Assembly (NCBI GenBank): GCA_964342805.1
Contig: CAYFHQ010000011.1
Coordinates: 1-64,000 of the forward strand
DNA length: 64,000 nucleotides
Source of the DNA: CAYFHQ01 sp964342805
GTDB taxonomy: Bacteria > Bacillota > Clostridia > Peptostreptococcales > Acidaminobacteraceae
Direction of reading: 5' to 3'
In this document: positions 15,340-23,961 of the stretch, piece by piece
Layout: the number at the start of each line of letters is the position of its first letter
Position numbering within the stretch: position 1 is the first letter of the stretch
Program-made: the position numbers and the translations under genes
Notes under the pieces: generated by a model
What the model was told of the DNA's origin: nothing
The model's database searches: none
The model's input: only the letters and a program-made list of their open reading frames with translations

Positions 15340-16164
15340 CTACTTGACCTGGCTCATGATCACACGGTCAAACAAGCGGTCTCCCAGTAAACGACGCATG
15401 ATGACCAGGGGCTTGGCCAAGTAACCCACCAGGTAGCGTGTTTTGGGCTTTCTAGCTTCAATGGCCTTGAGCACTGTATTGGCAATCAGCTCAGGGCTGG
15501 AACCTGTTTGGCCTTCATAGGAACGAGCCGTTGCAGAGGCCACTTGCTGGGCCATGGCACTATAGGCCCCCTTACCAGAGTTTTTCATGACAGGTCCATC
15601 GGCGACTACATTGCCAAAGTCCGTCAGAATAATACCAGGTTCCACAACAACCACGTCTATACCAAAGCCCTCTACTTCCAGTCGTAGGCAATCGGAAAAA
15701 CCTTCTACCGCATGTTTGGTAGCATGGTACCAGGCACCCAGTGGTGTATAGATTTTCCCGCCCATTGAAGAGGTCATTATGATCTTGCCCCTGCCTTGCT
15801 TTCGCATATGGGGAAGGACTGTCTGGGTCATTTTCGCCAAGCCAAAAACATTTACATCGAACTGATAACGGGCGTCACTAAGGCTCACGTCTTCCACTGC
15901 CCCATAAAGGCCAAAGCCTGCATTATTAAAGAGCACGTCAATCCGGCCCTGGTCACTTATGATCTGGTCAACCAACGCTTCCACTTGGTCCTCCTTGGAA
16001 ACATCAAGTTTGACTGTCTTGGCTCCCAGCTTTTTCAGGTCCTCCATCTTATCCAGTCGACGGGCTGCAGCGTATACTACATATCCCTTACTCAGCAACT
16101 TCTCAGCAGTCACCTTCCCCATTCCAGAAGATGCGCCCGTGATCAATACAACTTGTTTACTCAT
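15340..16164 (-). CDS. Short-chain dehydrogenase/reductase (SDR)
   Basis: 274 residues from ATG 16164 (GGAG 7 bases upstream); longer frames to 16257 run into the operators. Classical SDR: nucleotide motif TGASSGMGKVTAE, the Arg pair AARRLDKM suggesting NADP(H), LFNNAGFG, catalytic Ser in TSSMGG and YHATK (Tyr-x3-Lys). It oxidises or reduces an alcohol/carbonyl; the substrate is unknown. The C-terminal ARKPKTRYLVGYLAKPL segment is common in this SDR subgroup. Controlled by a consensus promoter whose spacer is a TetR operator. Confidence 0.93.
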   Translation of the reverse strand: MSKQVVLITGASSGMGKVTAEKLLSKGYVVYAAARRLDKMEDLKKLGAKTVKLDVSKEDQVEALVDQIISDQGRIDVLFNNAGFGLYGAVEDVSLSDARYQFDVNVFGLAKMTQTVLPHMRKQGRGKIIMTSSMGGKIYTPLGAWYHATKHAVEGFSDCLRLEVEGFGIDVVVVEPGIILTDFGNVVADGPVMKNSGKGAYSAMAQQVASATARSYEGQTGSSPELIANTVLKAIEARKPKTRYLVGYLAKPLVIMRRLLGDRLFDRVIMSQVK

Positions 16165-16210
16165 GATATGCTCCAATCCTCCACATGACGTGGACTTCAA
16201 TCCCTTTAAT

Positions 16211-16287
16211 TGACCCGAGGTCATTTTGTTGATTTCATTATATTGACCCATGGTCATTTTGTCAACATATTAATTGACCGCGAGTCA
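16211..16287 (-). promoter_or_regulatory. Consensus SDR promoter with three TetR operators
   Basis: Minus strand TTGACA (16260-16265), 17 bases, TATAAT (16237-16242): a perfect consensus. The operator TGACCCATGGTCA (16244-16256) fills the spacer; TGACCCGAGGTCA (16211-16223) lies downstream of the -10 and TGACCGCGAGTCA (16275-16287) upstream of the -35. Spacing is 33 and 31 bases, about three helical turns, so three dimers would bind one face of the DNA. Confidence 0.88.
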
Positions 16288-16337
16288 TTTCAAAACTATA
16301 AAAACCAGTCTATCAGCCAAATCTAAGCACAAAAAAA

Positions 16338-16398
16338 ATTGAGACCCTGCTCCCCCCTCAATGGGCCTAGCGGCCACAAGGAGAGACACGGTCTCAAT
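16338..16398 (-). terminator. Terminator of the PD40 lipoprotein operon
   Basis: Minus strand: ATTGAGACC pairs with GGTCTCAAT around an inner region with its own small stems (GGCC/GGCC), followed by T8. Confidence 0.75.
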
Positions 16399-16419
16399 AG
16401 CTTTCTTAATAGTATTCTC

Positions 16420-17315
16420 TTATCGATATGCTTCTACATCAAACTTCACCCAGTAAATGTCCCGACCTTGACTGTTCTCCCGAACAAAGAACAAGACGCG
16501 GCCATCCGGCGACACCTGGGGCATGGCGTCCCAGTCACCAGAGTTGATGGTCGTTCCCAGGTTAATGGGTTGACCGACTAAACCATTTTCTATAAAGGCA
16601 ATGTACAAGTCGGCACTCCCCTGGCCCCCAGCCTTGGTGGAGTCAAAAATCAGATAGGACTCATCCGGTGCCACAAAGGGGTGGCTGGCATAGGTATAAC
16701 CCGCCAGGGAGGCAATGGCCTCTGGCTCGCTATATCCGGTCTCAGTGACATGAGACCTTAGAATCCCCACCCCTTCTCGGGTGAAGTAAACCCTACCACT
16801 ATGGGTTTCAGACAAATTGTATTCCTTATAAGCAGAGTTCACAGGATCTGGCATGGACTCCGGGTCACTCCAACCACTTTCGGTCCGCTCTATGTAATAG
16901 ATATCATTGGGTTTACCCTTCATGGAGGACGTCTCAGAGGAAAAATATAGCCTTTGCCCAGAAGGAGAAAATACAGGTTCCATAACCCCCAGGCCTGTCA
17001 AGTCCATGACCTCAGGCAATTGCCAGAGACCGCCTTGGTCTCTTTCCACTATGTAGATCTGCCTCTTTCCCTCCCCATCCATATCCCCATAGAAGAAGGT
17101 GGTCAAGTCCCTATTAAATGTTGGCGGATACTCTGACCGGTCCGTGGATATCCCACCAAGAGCAAAGACCCCTGGTTCTTCCGGTGGCGGTGGTTGAGAA
17201 AAATAGTCTTCATAAGTCGTCGGCAGGCAACCTGAGAAAAGAAAGCTGGCCCCAGGACCAGCGTTATTAACTTTGCCTTGTTTTTCATTTTTCTGTTCTT
17301 CGTCCAATTATTCAT
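16420..17315 (-). CDS. PD40/TolB-like beta-propeller lipoprotein, frameshifted in its signal peptide
   Basis: The main frame (stop at 16420) encodes about 285 residues of PD40-type repeats: VFSPSGQRLYFSSE, PFVAPDESYLIFDS and PQVSPDGRVLFFVRE, each followed by a D-x-Y strand, as in TolB-like propellers; the function is probably ligand or cell-wall binding at the surface. A proper start with ribosome binding site (ATG 17315) lies in another frame and encodes a signal peptide MKNKAKLITLVLG. The lipobox LFSGC is in the main frame. The frames meet at a GGGG run near 17248; one extra G would join them into a normal lipoprotein. So the gene is either mutated, phase variable, or carries a sequence error. 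Last gene of the SPFH/zinc-ribbon operon. Confidence 0.7.
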
Positions 17316-17323
17316 TTCTTCCC

Positions 17324-18448
17324 CTATCCCAGCAAACCAGAATACTGGTAGAGCCAGTATAAGACTACAATGAGAGCCATGGTCACTCCCGGATAGCCAT
17401 AGAGCTTGTACACACTCTGGGGCATGTCCCCCTGGACCTCACCTGTTTGGCCATTGACCAAGTACTGGTAGACCTTGCCCTTGTACTCATAGGCAGAAAT
17501 CCACACTGGGACCAGCAAGTGTTTGTACTTCACGTCCCTATACTGGGCAGCCACCCGCATGTTTTTTACGTGGTTGGCATGGACCTCATAGCCCACATCC
17601 ATGGATATCTTGTTCTTCATGACTTCCTGGGCGTCTCTAAGTCCGTTCTCCTTGTCGATCCCATACTTTTCTGCAAGGAAACCCGACAAGTAACCAGGCT
17701 GGTAGGGGACCAATTTGTCAAAATAGTAGGGCTTGAGGGCCTCCATGTGCCGATCATTGATCTTGACAGACGCATTGACCAGGACATTGTCAAAATGCCG
17801 GTCTATATGGCCACTCTTGGACCGCCATTCCATCCGCCCATCATGACGCCAGGCAGACCCTGTTAGGTCTCCCAGGGTATCCACCTTAGTGGACGATGAC
17901 CCTAAAGCGGTCCGGCTATACTCACAGTGGTAGTAGCCATCCACGTCTGCATCGAAGGCCCAGTGGGGCACGTAGACCCCTTGCAAGCGGTCTGTCATAT
18001 GCTTTTTTTGAAGGGCATTGGGTGCCAGCCACTGGCGGCGTATCCACTTGAGGTACTGGTCTTGGGCCTGCTCACGGGTAATGGAAAAAGGGATCACAGA
18101 TTCTGGACGCAGGCCCGCATCTTCTTCCCCTGTGACCACTTGGTTGGACCCACAGTAGGCGCAAAAGGTAGACGTCTGAGACGCTTCCATAACAGCACTG
18201 GACCCACACTGGTTGCAGTGGATGGTCACCGTGGCCAGGCCCCAGTCGTGACTGTCTTCTTTTTCCGATTGACCAAAGTCATACGTCTCTATGGCAACCC
18301 CTTCTTGACCCAGGGTCACCATATTGTCGCAGTAGTCACACTTTAGCATTTGCGACATGGGGTCAAAGGCCATGTTGCCCCCACAGGCAGGACAAGGAAA
18401 ATTGTCTGCGTGGGGGTCCAGGGCCATGGGTTCTTTCTTTTTGTCCAT
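17324..18448 (-). CDS. Zinc-ribbon membrane protein (YdjG-like), copy 1
   Basis: About 374 residues from ATG 18448 (GGAGG upstream); a TTG at 18460 adds four. Two zinc ribbons at the N-terminus: FPCPACGGNMAFDP/LKCDYCDN (about 16-45) and IHCNQCGS/FCAYCGSNQV (about 78-105). A long central soluble region with VYVPHWAFDADVDGYYHCEY follows and one C-terminal transmembrane helix (about 350-370). It resembles the zinc-ribbon proteins found beside SPFH genes in Bacillota, such as YdjG of Bacillus, linked to membrane stress. It is a paralogue of the next gene, from which it follows by 27 bases. Confidence 0.85.
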   Translation of the reverse strand: MDKKKEPMALDPHADNFPCPACGGNMAFDPMSQMLKCDYCDNMVTLGQEGVAIETYDFGQSEKEDSHDWGLATVTIHCNQCGSSAVMEASQTSTFCAYCGSNQVVTGEEDAGLRPESVIPFSITREQAQDQYLKWIRRQWLAPNALQKKHMTDRLQGVYVPHWAFDADVDGYYHCEYSRTALGSSSTKVDTLGDLTGSAWRHDGRMEWRSKSGHIDRHFDNVLVNASVKINDRHMEALKPYYFDKLVPYQPGYLSGFLAEKYGIDKENGLRDAQEVMKNKISMDVGYEVHANHVKNMRVAAQYRDVKYKHLLVPVWISAYEYKGKVYQYLVNGQTGEVQGDMPQSVYKLYGYPGVTMALIVVLYWLYQYSGLLG

Positions 18449-18475
18449 AAGGGCCTCCAAGGTTAACCTTTGCTT

Positions 18476-19609
18476 TTATCCTAGGCCGGGTTCAGGCACA
18501 GGTCCATTCATATTGGCAAAGAGAATAATCAGTCCAATCACACCCAGGAGGGCGATCACAATAAGGGCAATCTTCATCCAACTGATTGGCGCCTCCCCTT
18601 GGACTTCCCCTGTCTGGCCGTTAACCATGTACTGGTAGGTCTTCTCGTTAAAGATATACGACGAGATCCATACGGGTAGAAGCAGGTGCTTGTAGGTGAT
18701 GTCGTCAAAACTGGTTTGAACCCTAAGACCACGGACATGGTCTGCATGCTGCTTTTGAATAATATGGGTCCGGATGGTATTCTCCATATTGCCCTGGGCC
18801 CGGGTGAAGCCTTCTTGCAAGTTAACCGCATACTTTTCAGCTATAAAGCCTGACAAGTACTCCGGCTGGTAGGGCACCAAGTCCTTTAAATAGAAGGGCT
18901 CCAGTTTTTCCATTTTCTCATGGTAGAACTTACCTGAGGCATTGATCAAAATATCATCAAAACTTTCCCCATGGTGGCCGCTCTTGGGATACCAACGGGT
19001 TTTACGGACCTGGCGGGTCTTGGTGACCACCTTGCCGTCCTCAGTAGTGGTATAGGTCTCTGTCACATAGTAGTCATGGCCTACTTCACAGTGGTAGTAG
19101 GAGGACGTTGAAGCGTCATAGGTCCAGTGGGGAACATAAACACCCGTTAAGCGGTCGGTCTTATGCTCATTCTTCAGGGCCCGAGGCGCCATCCACTTCT
19201 TCCTGATCCACTTGTCGAACTCTTGGTTGGCCTTGACCCGGTCAATTTTAAAGGGAATGAGGGACTCTGGCCGTATGCCTGCGTCGTCTTCCTCTTGGAC
19301 CACATGACTGGACCCGCAGTAGGCACAGAAGTTGGCCGTTTCTGCCTTATCCATTACAGAATTGGCCCCACAGGAGTTACAGTGGACCGTCACAGTCCCC
19401 ACACCCCAGTCATGGGAGGCCTGTTCCCCTGCTGTTTCAAAATCATATTCCTGAATGGTCATGCCTTCGCTTTTCAACTCAACCGCATTGTCACAGTAGC
19501 CACACTTGAGCATTTGTGACCCTGGGTCAAAGCGCATCTGTCCGCCACAGGCGGGACATGGAAAACTATCGGTCTCTTGTTCTGGCAACTTATCCACTTG
19601 ATCGCTCAT
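18476..19609 (-). CDS. Zinc-ribbon membrane protein (YdjG-like), copy 2
   Basis: 377 residues. Same plan as copy 1: FPCPACGGQMRFDPGSQ and LKCGYCDN, then VHCNSCGA and FCAYCGSSHV, central VYVPHWTYDASTSSYYHCE, shared block YLSGFIAEKYAV, a TM helix (about 352-370) and a short outside tail. The two copies align along their whole length, so they arose by tandem duplication; copy 2 has an additional Thr/Lys-rich insertion TYTTTEDGKVVTKTRQVRK. The start codon directly follows the SPFH stop (TAA ATG), so the genes are cotranslated. The likely role is anchoring or signalling in a membrane-stress complex with the SPFH protein. Confidence 0.85.
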   Translation of the reverse strand: MSDQVDKLPEQETDSFPCPACGGQMRFDPGSQMLKCGYCDNAVELKSEGMTIQEYDFETAGEQASHDWGVGTVTVHCNSCGANSVMDKAETANFCAYCGSSHVVQEEDDAGIRPESLIPFKIDRVKANQEFDKWIRKKWMAPRALKNEHKTDRLTGVYVPHWTYDASTSSYYHCEVGHDYYVTETYTTTEDGKVVTKTRQVRKTRWYPKSGHHGESFDDILINASGKFYHEKMEKLEPFYLKDLVPYQPEYLSGFIAEKYAVNLQEGFTRAQGNMENTIRTHIIQKQHADHVRGLRVQTSFDDITYKHLLLPVWISSYIFNEKTYQYMVNGQTGEVQGEAPISWMKIALIVIALLGVIGLIILFANMNGPVPEPGLG

Positions 19610-20773
19610 TTATTCCCCCGCTTTTGCCCCACACTCTGGACAGAACTTGGCACCGGCCTTCATGGTCGCACCACAGTCGCTGCAGTGCTTTTCCGTATTT
19701 TGAGCTGTTCCGCAGTGGGAACAGAACTTGGCTGACTCCTTAATTTCTTCTCCGCACTTGACACAAGGTTTCATTTTAGGCCCTGTTGATGCGCCACATT
19801 CCGGACAGAACTTGGCACCCACACGGATTTGCGCCTGACAACTTGGACATGCCATGGTCGCTGGTTGGGCCTGACCGCCACCTTGTTGTGGTTGTTGGCC
19901 CTGTTGCTGGTTCATTTGTCCCATGGCACCTGCCATGGCCTGGCCGACACCCATGCCTGCGCCCATGCCTGCACCCATGCTGGCAAAGCCGCCACCCTCA
20001 TTTTGGGCTGCGTCTCGAATGGCTTCGGCTGTCTGATATTGCATGTACTTGTTCATGTCTCCCAAGGCACCCATGGAAGACCGCTTGTCCATGGCTGCTT
20101 CCACTTCTTGTGGAAGAGAAAGGTTTTCGATGGTCAGGTCTGTAATGGTCAGGCCGTACTGGTCGAACTTGCCCTTGAGCTTGTCCTTGGCCCCTTCACC
20201 CAGTTCATCGTAGTTCATGGCCAGGTCCAGGGCTGGAATCTGTGACTCACCAATCAGGTCAGCCAAGGAAGAAATGACTTGCTTCTTCAGTTGTGGCGTA
20301 ATCACTTCCGTGTCCCCAAAGGAGTTTGTTCCCGTTACGTCCTTCATGAACTGGACAGGGTCTGACACCTTATAGGCAAAGGTACCAAAGCCTCTGAGGC
20401 GAATAACACCAAAGTCTGGGTCCCGCATCATGATTGGGTTTGTTGTACCCCACTTCTGGTCTAAGAACTGCTTGGTGTTGACGAAGTAAACCTCAGCCTT
20501 AAAGGGAGAGTTAAAGCCATAGGGCCAGCTCTTTAGCTTGGTCAGGATCGGCAGGTTTTCTGTTTCCAAAGTGTACATGCCTGCTTCAAAGACGTCAGCA
20601 ATCTGGCCTTCGTTGACGAAGATGGCCACTTGCGACTCTCTTACGGTCAGCTTGGCCCCCATCTTAATCTCATTGCCCTGAACAGGGAAACGGTAGATAA
20701 TCCGGTCCGTCCGCACGTCCGTCCATTCAATAACTTCAATGAATTGTCCCTTAATAAAATCAAATAGTCCCAT
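19610..20773 (-). CDS. SPFH-domain protein with C-terminal zinc ribbons (YdjI-like)
   Basis: 387 residues. An SPFH (band 7) domain covers about 20-215 (VRESQVAIFVNEGQIADVFE, NTKQFLDQKWGT, GFGTFAYKVSDP). A Gly/Met/Gln-rich hinge (about 255-305; MGAGMGAGMG) links it to three zinc ribbons: CPSCQAQ/FCPECG, CVKCGEE/FCSHCG, CSDCGAT/FCPECG. YdjI of Bacillus has the same plan and is recruited to the membrane with YdjG and PspA under envelope stress. No PspA gene is adjacent here. First gene of the operon; AAGGAGG before ATG. Confidence 0.9.
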   Translation of the reverse strand: MGLFDFIKGQFIEVIEWTDVRTDRIIYRFPVQGNEIKMGAKLTVRESQVAIFVNEGQIADVFEAGMYTLETENLPILTKLKSWPYGFNSPFKAEVYFVNTKQFLDQKWGTTNPIMMRDPDFGVIRLRGFGTFAYKVSDPVQFMKDVTGTNSFGDTEVITPQLKKQVISSLADLIGESQIPALDLAMNYDELGEGAKDKLKGKFDQYGLTITDLTIENLSLPQEVEAAMDKRSSMGALGDMNKYMQYQTAEAIRDAAQNEGGGFASMGAGMGAGMGVGQAMAGAMGQMNQQQGQQPQQGGGQAQPATMACPSCQAQIRVGAKFCPECGASTGPKMKPCVKCGEEIKESAKFCSHCGTAQNTEKHCSDCGATMKAGAKFCPECGAKAGE

Positions 20774-20898
20774 CTGGTTCCTCCTTAATTGGTCTCATAG
20801 TAAAATAATACCATGAATTACCGCCCCTTGCCATTCCGTAGCCAAAAGAGATAGAATGGGTTGTACATGTGAAAACAGCACAGATTGGAGCTAAGTAA

Positions 20899-22776
20899 AT
20901 GTCATTATTATTGGCTGAAAATATATCGAAAAGTTACGGGGATAAAACCCTCTTTACAGGCCTTGGCCTGGTTGTGGAAAATAAGGACAAAATTGGCCTC
21001 ATCGGGGTCAATGGTACAGGCAAGTCCTCCCTGCTGGATATCCTAGCGGGTATTGAGCCCCCAGACGAGGGTTCTGTCACTCGGACTGGAGAGGTTCATG
21101 TGGAGTACCTCCGCCAGGACCCGGACATGAACCCGGACCATACCATCCTCCAGGAGGTCTTCCATACGGACACCCCCCTGCTGAATGTGGTGCGGTCCTA
21201 TGAAGTGGTTTCTGCCCAACTGGAAAAAGACCCTGGCAACGTAAAGCTACAGGGTGAAATTCTGAAGATTACAGACCAAATGAATGCCATGGACGCGTGG
21301 AACTTTGAGTCCAAGGTCAAAACGGTCCTGACGAAACTGGGTGTCCATGATTTTGACGCTAAGATTTCCACCCTGTCCGGTGGTCAAAAGAAGCGGGTTG
21401 CCCTGGCTGGTGCCTTGGTTTCCCCTTGTGACTTGCTGATCCTGGACGAACCCACCAACCATTTAGATAACGATACCATTCAATGGTTAGAAAACTATTT
21501 GCTAAATCTTAAGACTGCCTTAATCATGATCACCCACGACCGTTACTTCCTAGACCGGGTGGTCAATAGAACCATAGAACTGGACCTGTCCGGCCTTTAT
21601 AGCTATGACGGCAACTATTCCTACTTTGTGGAGAAAAAGGCAGAACGACGGGAAATGGCCGCCACCATGGAACGCAAACGCCTTAACCTCTACCGGAGCG
21701 AGTTGGCCTGGATTAGGGCAGGTGTCCAGGGTCGAGGGACCAAACAAAAGGCCCGGATTCAGCGGTTCCAAGAACTAAAGCACACCTCCTATGCAGTCAA
21801 TGAGGAGCAAATGGAGATTTCAGTGGCCCACCGCCGCCTAGGAGGCAAGGTCCTAGAAATTGAAGGCCTGGCCAAGGCCTTTGACCAACCCCTCTTTGAT
21901 AACTTCTCCTATGTGGCCAAGCCGGGAGACCGGGTGGGCATTGTTGGAGCCAACGGGGCGGGTAAGTCTACCCTCCTCAATATACTGACTGGAAAACTCC
22001 AAGCAGACGCAGGGCAGATTGACATTGGGTCAACGGTGGAACTGGGCTACTTCTCCCAGTTGTCTGAAGAAATGGATGTATCCCAGCGACCCATTGACTA
22101 TATCCGAGACCAGGCTGAGTTTGTCACCACTGCCGACGGCATGAAGATCACAGCTGCCCAAATGATGGAGCGTTTCCTCTTTGACAAGAACCTCCAGTGG
22201 ACCCGGATCGACAAGTTGTCCGGTGGAGAAAGACGACGCTTGTACCTCCTGGCCATCCTCATGCGGTCACCAAACATCCTCATTTTGGACGAGCCTACCA
22301 ACGACCTGGACATCGACACCCTCAAGGTCCTGGAAGGTTACCTGGACGACTTTAAGGGCATTGTCATAACCGTCTCCCACGACCGTTACTTCCTGGACCG
22401 AACATGCAACATGATCTGGGCCTTTGAACCAGGACCCCGGGTCATTCAACATGTGGGTAACTACTCGGACTATGTGGTCTACCGGGAGGAAAACCTGCAA
22501 GTGGCCACCAAGGCCAAAGAAAAGCCTGCTGACCAGAAGACCCAGCAAACGGAAAAGAAGAAAGTGAAGTTGTCCTATAAGGAAAAACGGGAGCTGGAAG
22601 AACTGGAAACCACCATTCCCAAACTGGAAGACCGCCTGGAACAGATTGAAGCAGAGATGGTTGAGTATGCTTCATCCTATGGCAAGCTAGCAGAACTGAC
22701 AGAGGAAAAGGACGCCATAGAAGAGAACTTACTCTTTAAATTGGAGCGTCTGGAGGAACTCCAGGAACTAGCTTAA
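20899..22776 (+). CDS. ABC-F family ATPase (Uup-like)
   Basis: 625 residues, two ABC domains without membrane segments. First: GVNGTGKSSL, LSGGQKKR, ILDEPTNHLD; second: GANGAGKSTL, LSGGERRR, ILDEPTNDLD; each followed by the SHDR/THDRYFLDR block. Between them is the linker that contacts the ribosomal P-site tRNA (MERKRLNLYRSELAWIRAGVQGRGTKQKAR). A C-terminal coiled coil (about 545-625, KEKRELEELETTIPKLEDR) marks the Uup group, implicated in ribosome rescue or assembly and in branched-DNA handling. Some ABC-F proteins protect against antibiotics, but the coiled coil favours the housekeeping type. Monocistronic. Confidence 0.92.
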   Translation: MSLLLAENISKSYGDKTLFTGLGLVVENKDKIGLIGVNGTGKSSLLDILAGIEPPDEGSVTRTGEVHVEYLRQDPDMNPDHTILQEVFHTDTPLLNVVRSYEVVSAQLEKDPGNVKLQGEILKITDQMNAMDAWNFESKVKTVLTKLGVHDFDAKISTLSGGQKKRVALAGALVSPCDLLILDEPTNHLDNDTIQWLENYLLNLKTALIMITHDRYFLDRVVNRTIELDLSGLYSYDGNYSYFVEKKAERREMAATMERKRLNLYRSELAWIRAGVQGRGTKQKARIQRFQELKHTSYAVNEEQMEISVAHRRLGGKVLEIEGLAKAFDQPLFDNFSYVAKPGDRVGIVGANGAGKSTLLNILTGKLQADAGQIDIGSTVELGYFSQLSEEMDVSQRPIDYIRDQAEFVTTADGMKITAAQMMERFLFDKNLQWTRIDKLSGGERRRLYLLAILMRSPNILILDEPTNDLDIDTLKVLEGYLDDFKGIVITVSHDRYFLDRTCNMIWAFEPGPRVIQHVGNYSDYVVYREENLQVATKAKEKPADQKTQQTEKKKVKLSYKEKRELEELETTIPKLEDRLEQIEAEMVEYASSYGKLAELTEEKDAIEENLLFKLERLEELQELA

Positions 22777-22845
22777 GGCTCTACCCAGGAGCCAAGTTCC
22801 ACAAGCTGCATAGCCAGATGACACGGCAACTAAACCAAAAAATAT

Positions 22846-22891
22846 AAAGGGTATTGTATTGGAAGCACAACTTCCACTACAATACCCTTTT
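22846..22891. terminator. Bidirectional terminator after the ABC-F gene
   Basis: AAAGGGTATTGTA and TACAATACCCTTT form a long stem with an inner TGGAAG/CTTCCA pairing; A- and T-runs on both sides. Confidence 0.88.
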
Positions 22892-23225
22892 AAAATGTCA
22901 CAAAGTAAAAGATCGTCACGATCAAGGTAATGACCGTAATGAGGGTCTGGGTCACACTGAACCTTCGGTCGGTGTCCGTGCTCATCATGACATTGGCGAT
23001 AAGGCCCAATACACAAATCACACTCAAGACAATCAGTAGCCGCCAGCCATAGGCGATCAGTTGCTGGTCCCAGGTCTTATCCAATAGGTCTTCAAATCGA
23101 ACGGTGAAGATATCCCGCTCCTGAGGTCGCGCTCGGTCTGTGATCACAAACAAGAGGAGGGCGATGATCCACGCCAGCCCGTTGAAGAAATGAAAGGCCT
23201 TGATCTCCAACTTCTGCTTGTTCAT
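22890..23225 (-). CDS. Small three-helix membrane protein
   Basis: 111 residues with GAGGTGATAGC before ATG. Hydrophobic helices at about 10-28, 58-82 and 90-110; between the first two a charged loop TDRARPQERDIFTVRFEDLL. I do not recognise a family. It lies alone between the ABC-F gene and a zinc-ribbon gene and its stop overlaps the shared terminator. Confidence 0.75.
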   Translation of the reverse strand: MNKQKLEIKAFHFFNGLAWIIALLLFVITDRARPQERDIFTVRFEDLLDKTWDQQLIAYGWRLLIVLSVICVLGLIANVMMSTDTDRRFSVTQTLITVITLIVTIFYFVTF

Positions 23226-23313
23226 GCTATCACCTCATTGCATATATACCCTAAATCGGTATTGTATTCACATAACCCCTGGCAGACCTATATCACTGGG
23301 GCTCAAACAGAAA

Positions 23314-23337
23314 ACCACAGGAGGCTTCCCCTGTGGT
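23314..23337 (-). terminator. Terminator of the small zinc-ribbon gene
   Basis: Minus strand: ACCACAGGGG pairs with CCTGTGGT, followed by TTTCTGTTT. Confidence 0.7.
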
Positions 23338-23371
23338 CATGATATGTCAGCTTGATTCCAGTGGTATAGGT

Positions 23372-23659
23372 CTATCTTTTAATGTACACGCCATTCCTAG
23401 GAGCGCGAACATCAAACTCTGCAAAAACCTTATGACAGTCCGGACAGTAGTGGGCTCTTTCCCCTTCACCATTGAGACTGTCCCCCGTACTGGCCCGGTC
23501 GCCTCCAAAGGACATGGAAAAGGACAACTTGTTCTTCTTGGTCTGGTCTCCACCGCCTACTTCCGACTCCTCCGCCACCGTCTGCAATACGAAATCCATA
23601 AGGCCAGGACCCATGGTCTCGGCAAGGCGCATCTTTTCCCCACAAATTGGACAGTTCAT
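23372..23659 (-). CDS. Small two-CxxC zinc-ribbon protein
   Basis: 95 residues, GAGGGG before ATG. CPICGEKM at the N-terminus and CPDCHKVFAEFDV near the C-terminus would together bind one zinc; the 60 residues between are polar and low in complexity (DQTKKNKLSFSMSFGG). Such small zinc-ribbon proteins are common in Clostridia, with no assigned role. A perfect 14-bp palindrome CATAAGCGCTTATG (23704-23717) lies 45 bases upstream and may be its operator. Confidence 0.7.
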   Translation of the reverse strand: MNCPICGEKMRLAETMGPGLMDFVLQTVAEESEVGGGDQTKKNKLSFSMSFGGDRASTGDSLNGEGERAHYCPDCHKVFAEFDVRAPRNGVYIKR

Positions 23660-23781
23660 TCTTTCCCCTCTCTTCCCTACTGGTGTTTGGCCCTTTCAAA
23701 GGCCATAAGCGCTTATGTTCTTACCCTAGTCTACCACTGGTCCATGGATTTTCTCCCATTCTCACCATTTCCTAATAAACA

Positions 23782-23818
23782 AAACACCTCGCTGCTTTCC
23801 AGGGCCAGCGAGGTGTTT
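23782..23818 (-). terminator. Intrinsic terminator without an obvious gene
   Basis: AAACACCTCGCTG and CAGCGAGGTGTTT form a perfect 13-bp stem, on the minus strand followed by TGTTTATT. No gene lies between it and the glycine riboswitch terminator upstream, so it may be what remains of a deleted riboswitch-controlled gene. Confidence 0.7.
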
Positions 23819-23904
23819 ATGGGGATAAGTGTACGAATATCATCTATACAAACGAGGCTTTGCTCGATCATAGCAAGGAGTGAAGTACGGGGATAAATCG
23901 TATA

Positions 23905-23961
23905 CAAAAAACAGGCCACAAATACACGGGACGCTCATTCCCATGCATTTGTGCCCTGTCC
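23905..23961 (-). terminator. Riboswitch expression platform (terminator)
   Basis: Minus strand: ACAGGGCACAAATGCATGGGA pairs imperfectly with TCCCGTGTATTTGTGGCCTGT, then T6. The ACAGGG strand is also the 3' end of the second glycine aptamer, the usual design in which ligand binding prevents the terminator. Confidence 0.8.

Noticed and set aside
23731..23919. 62-residue minus-strand frame after the riboswitch
   Set aside because: It runs through both terminators and has no ribosome binding site, so it is not accepted as the riboswitch target.
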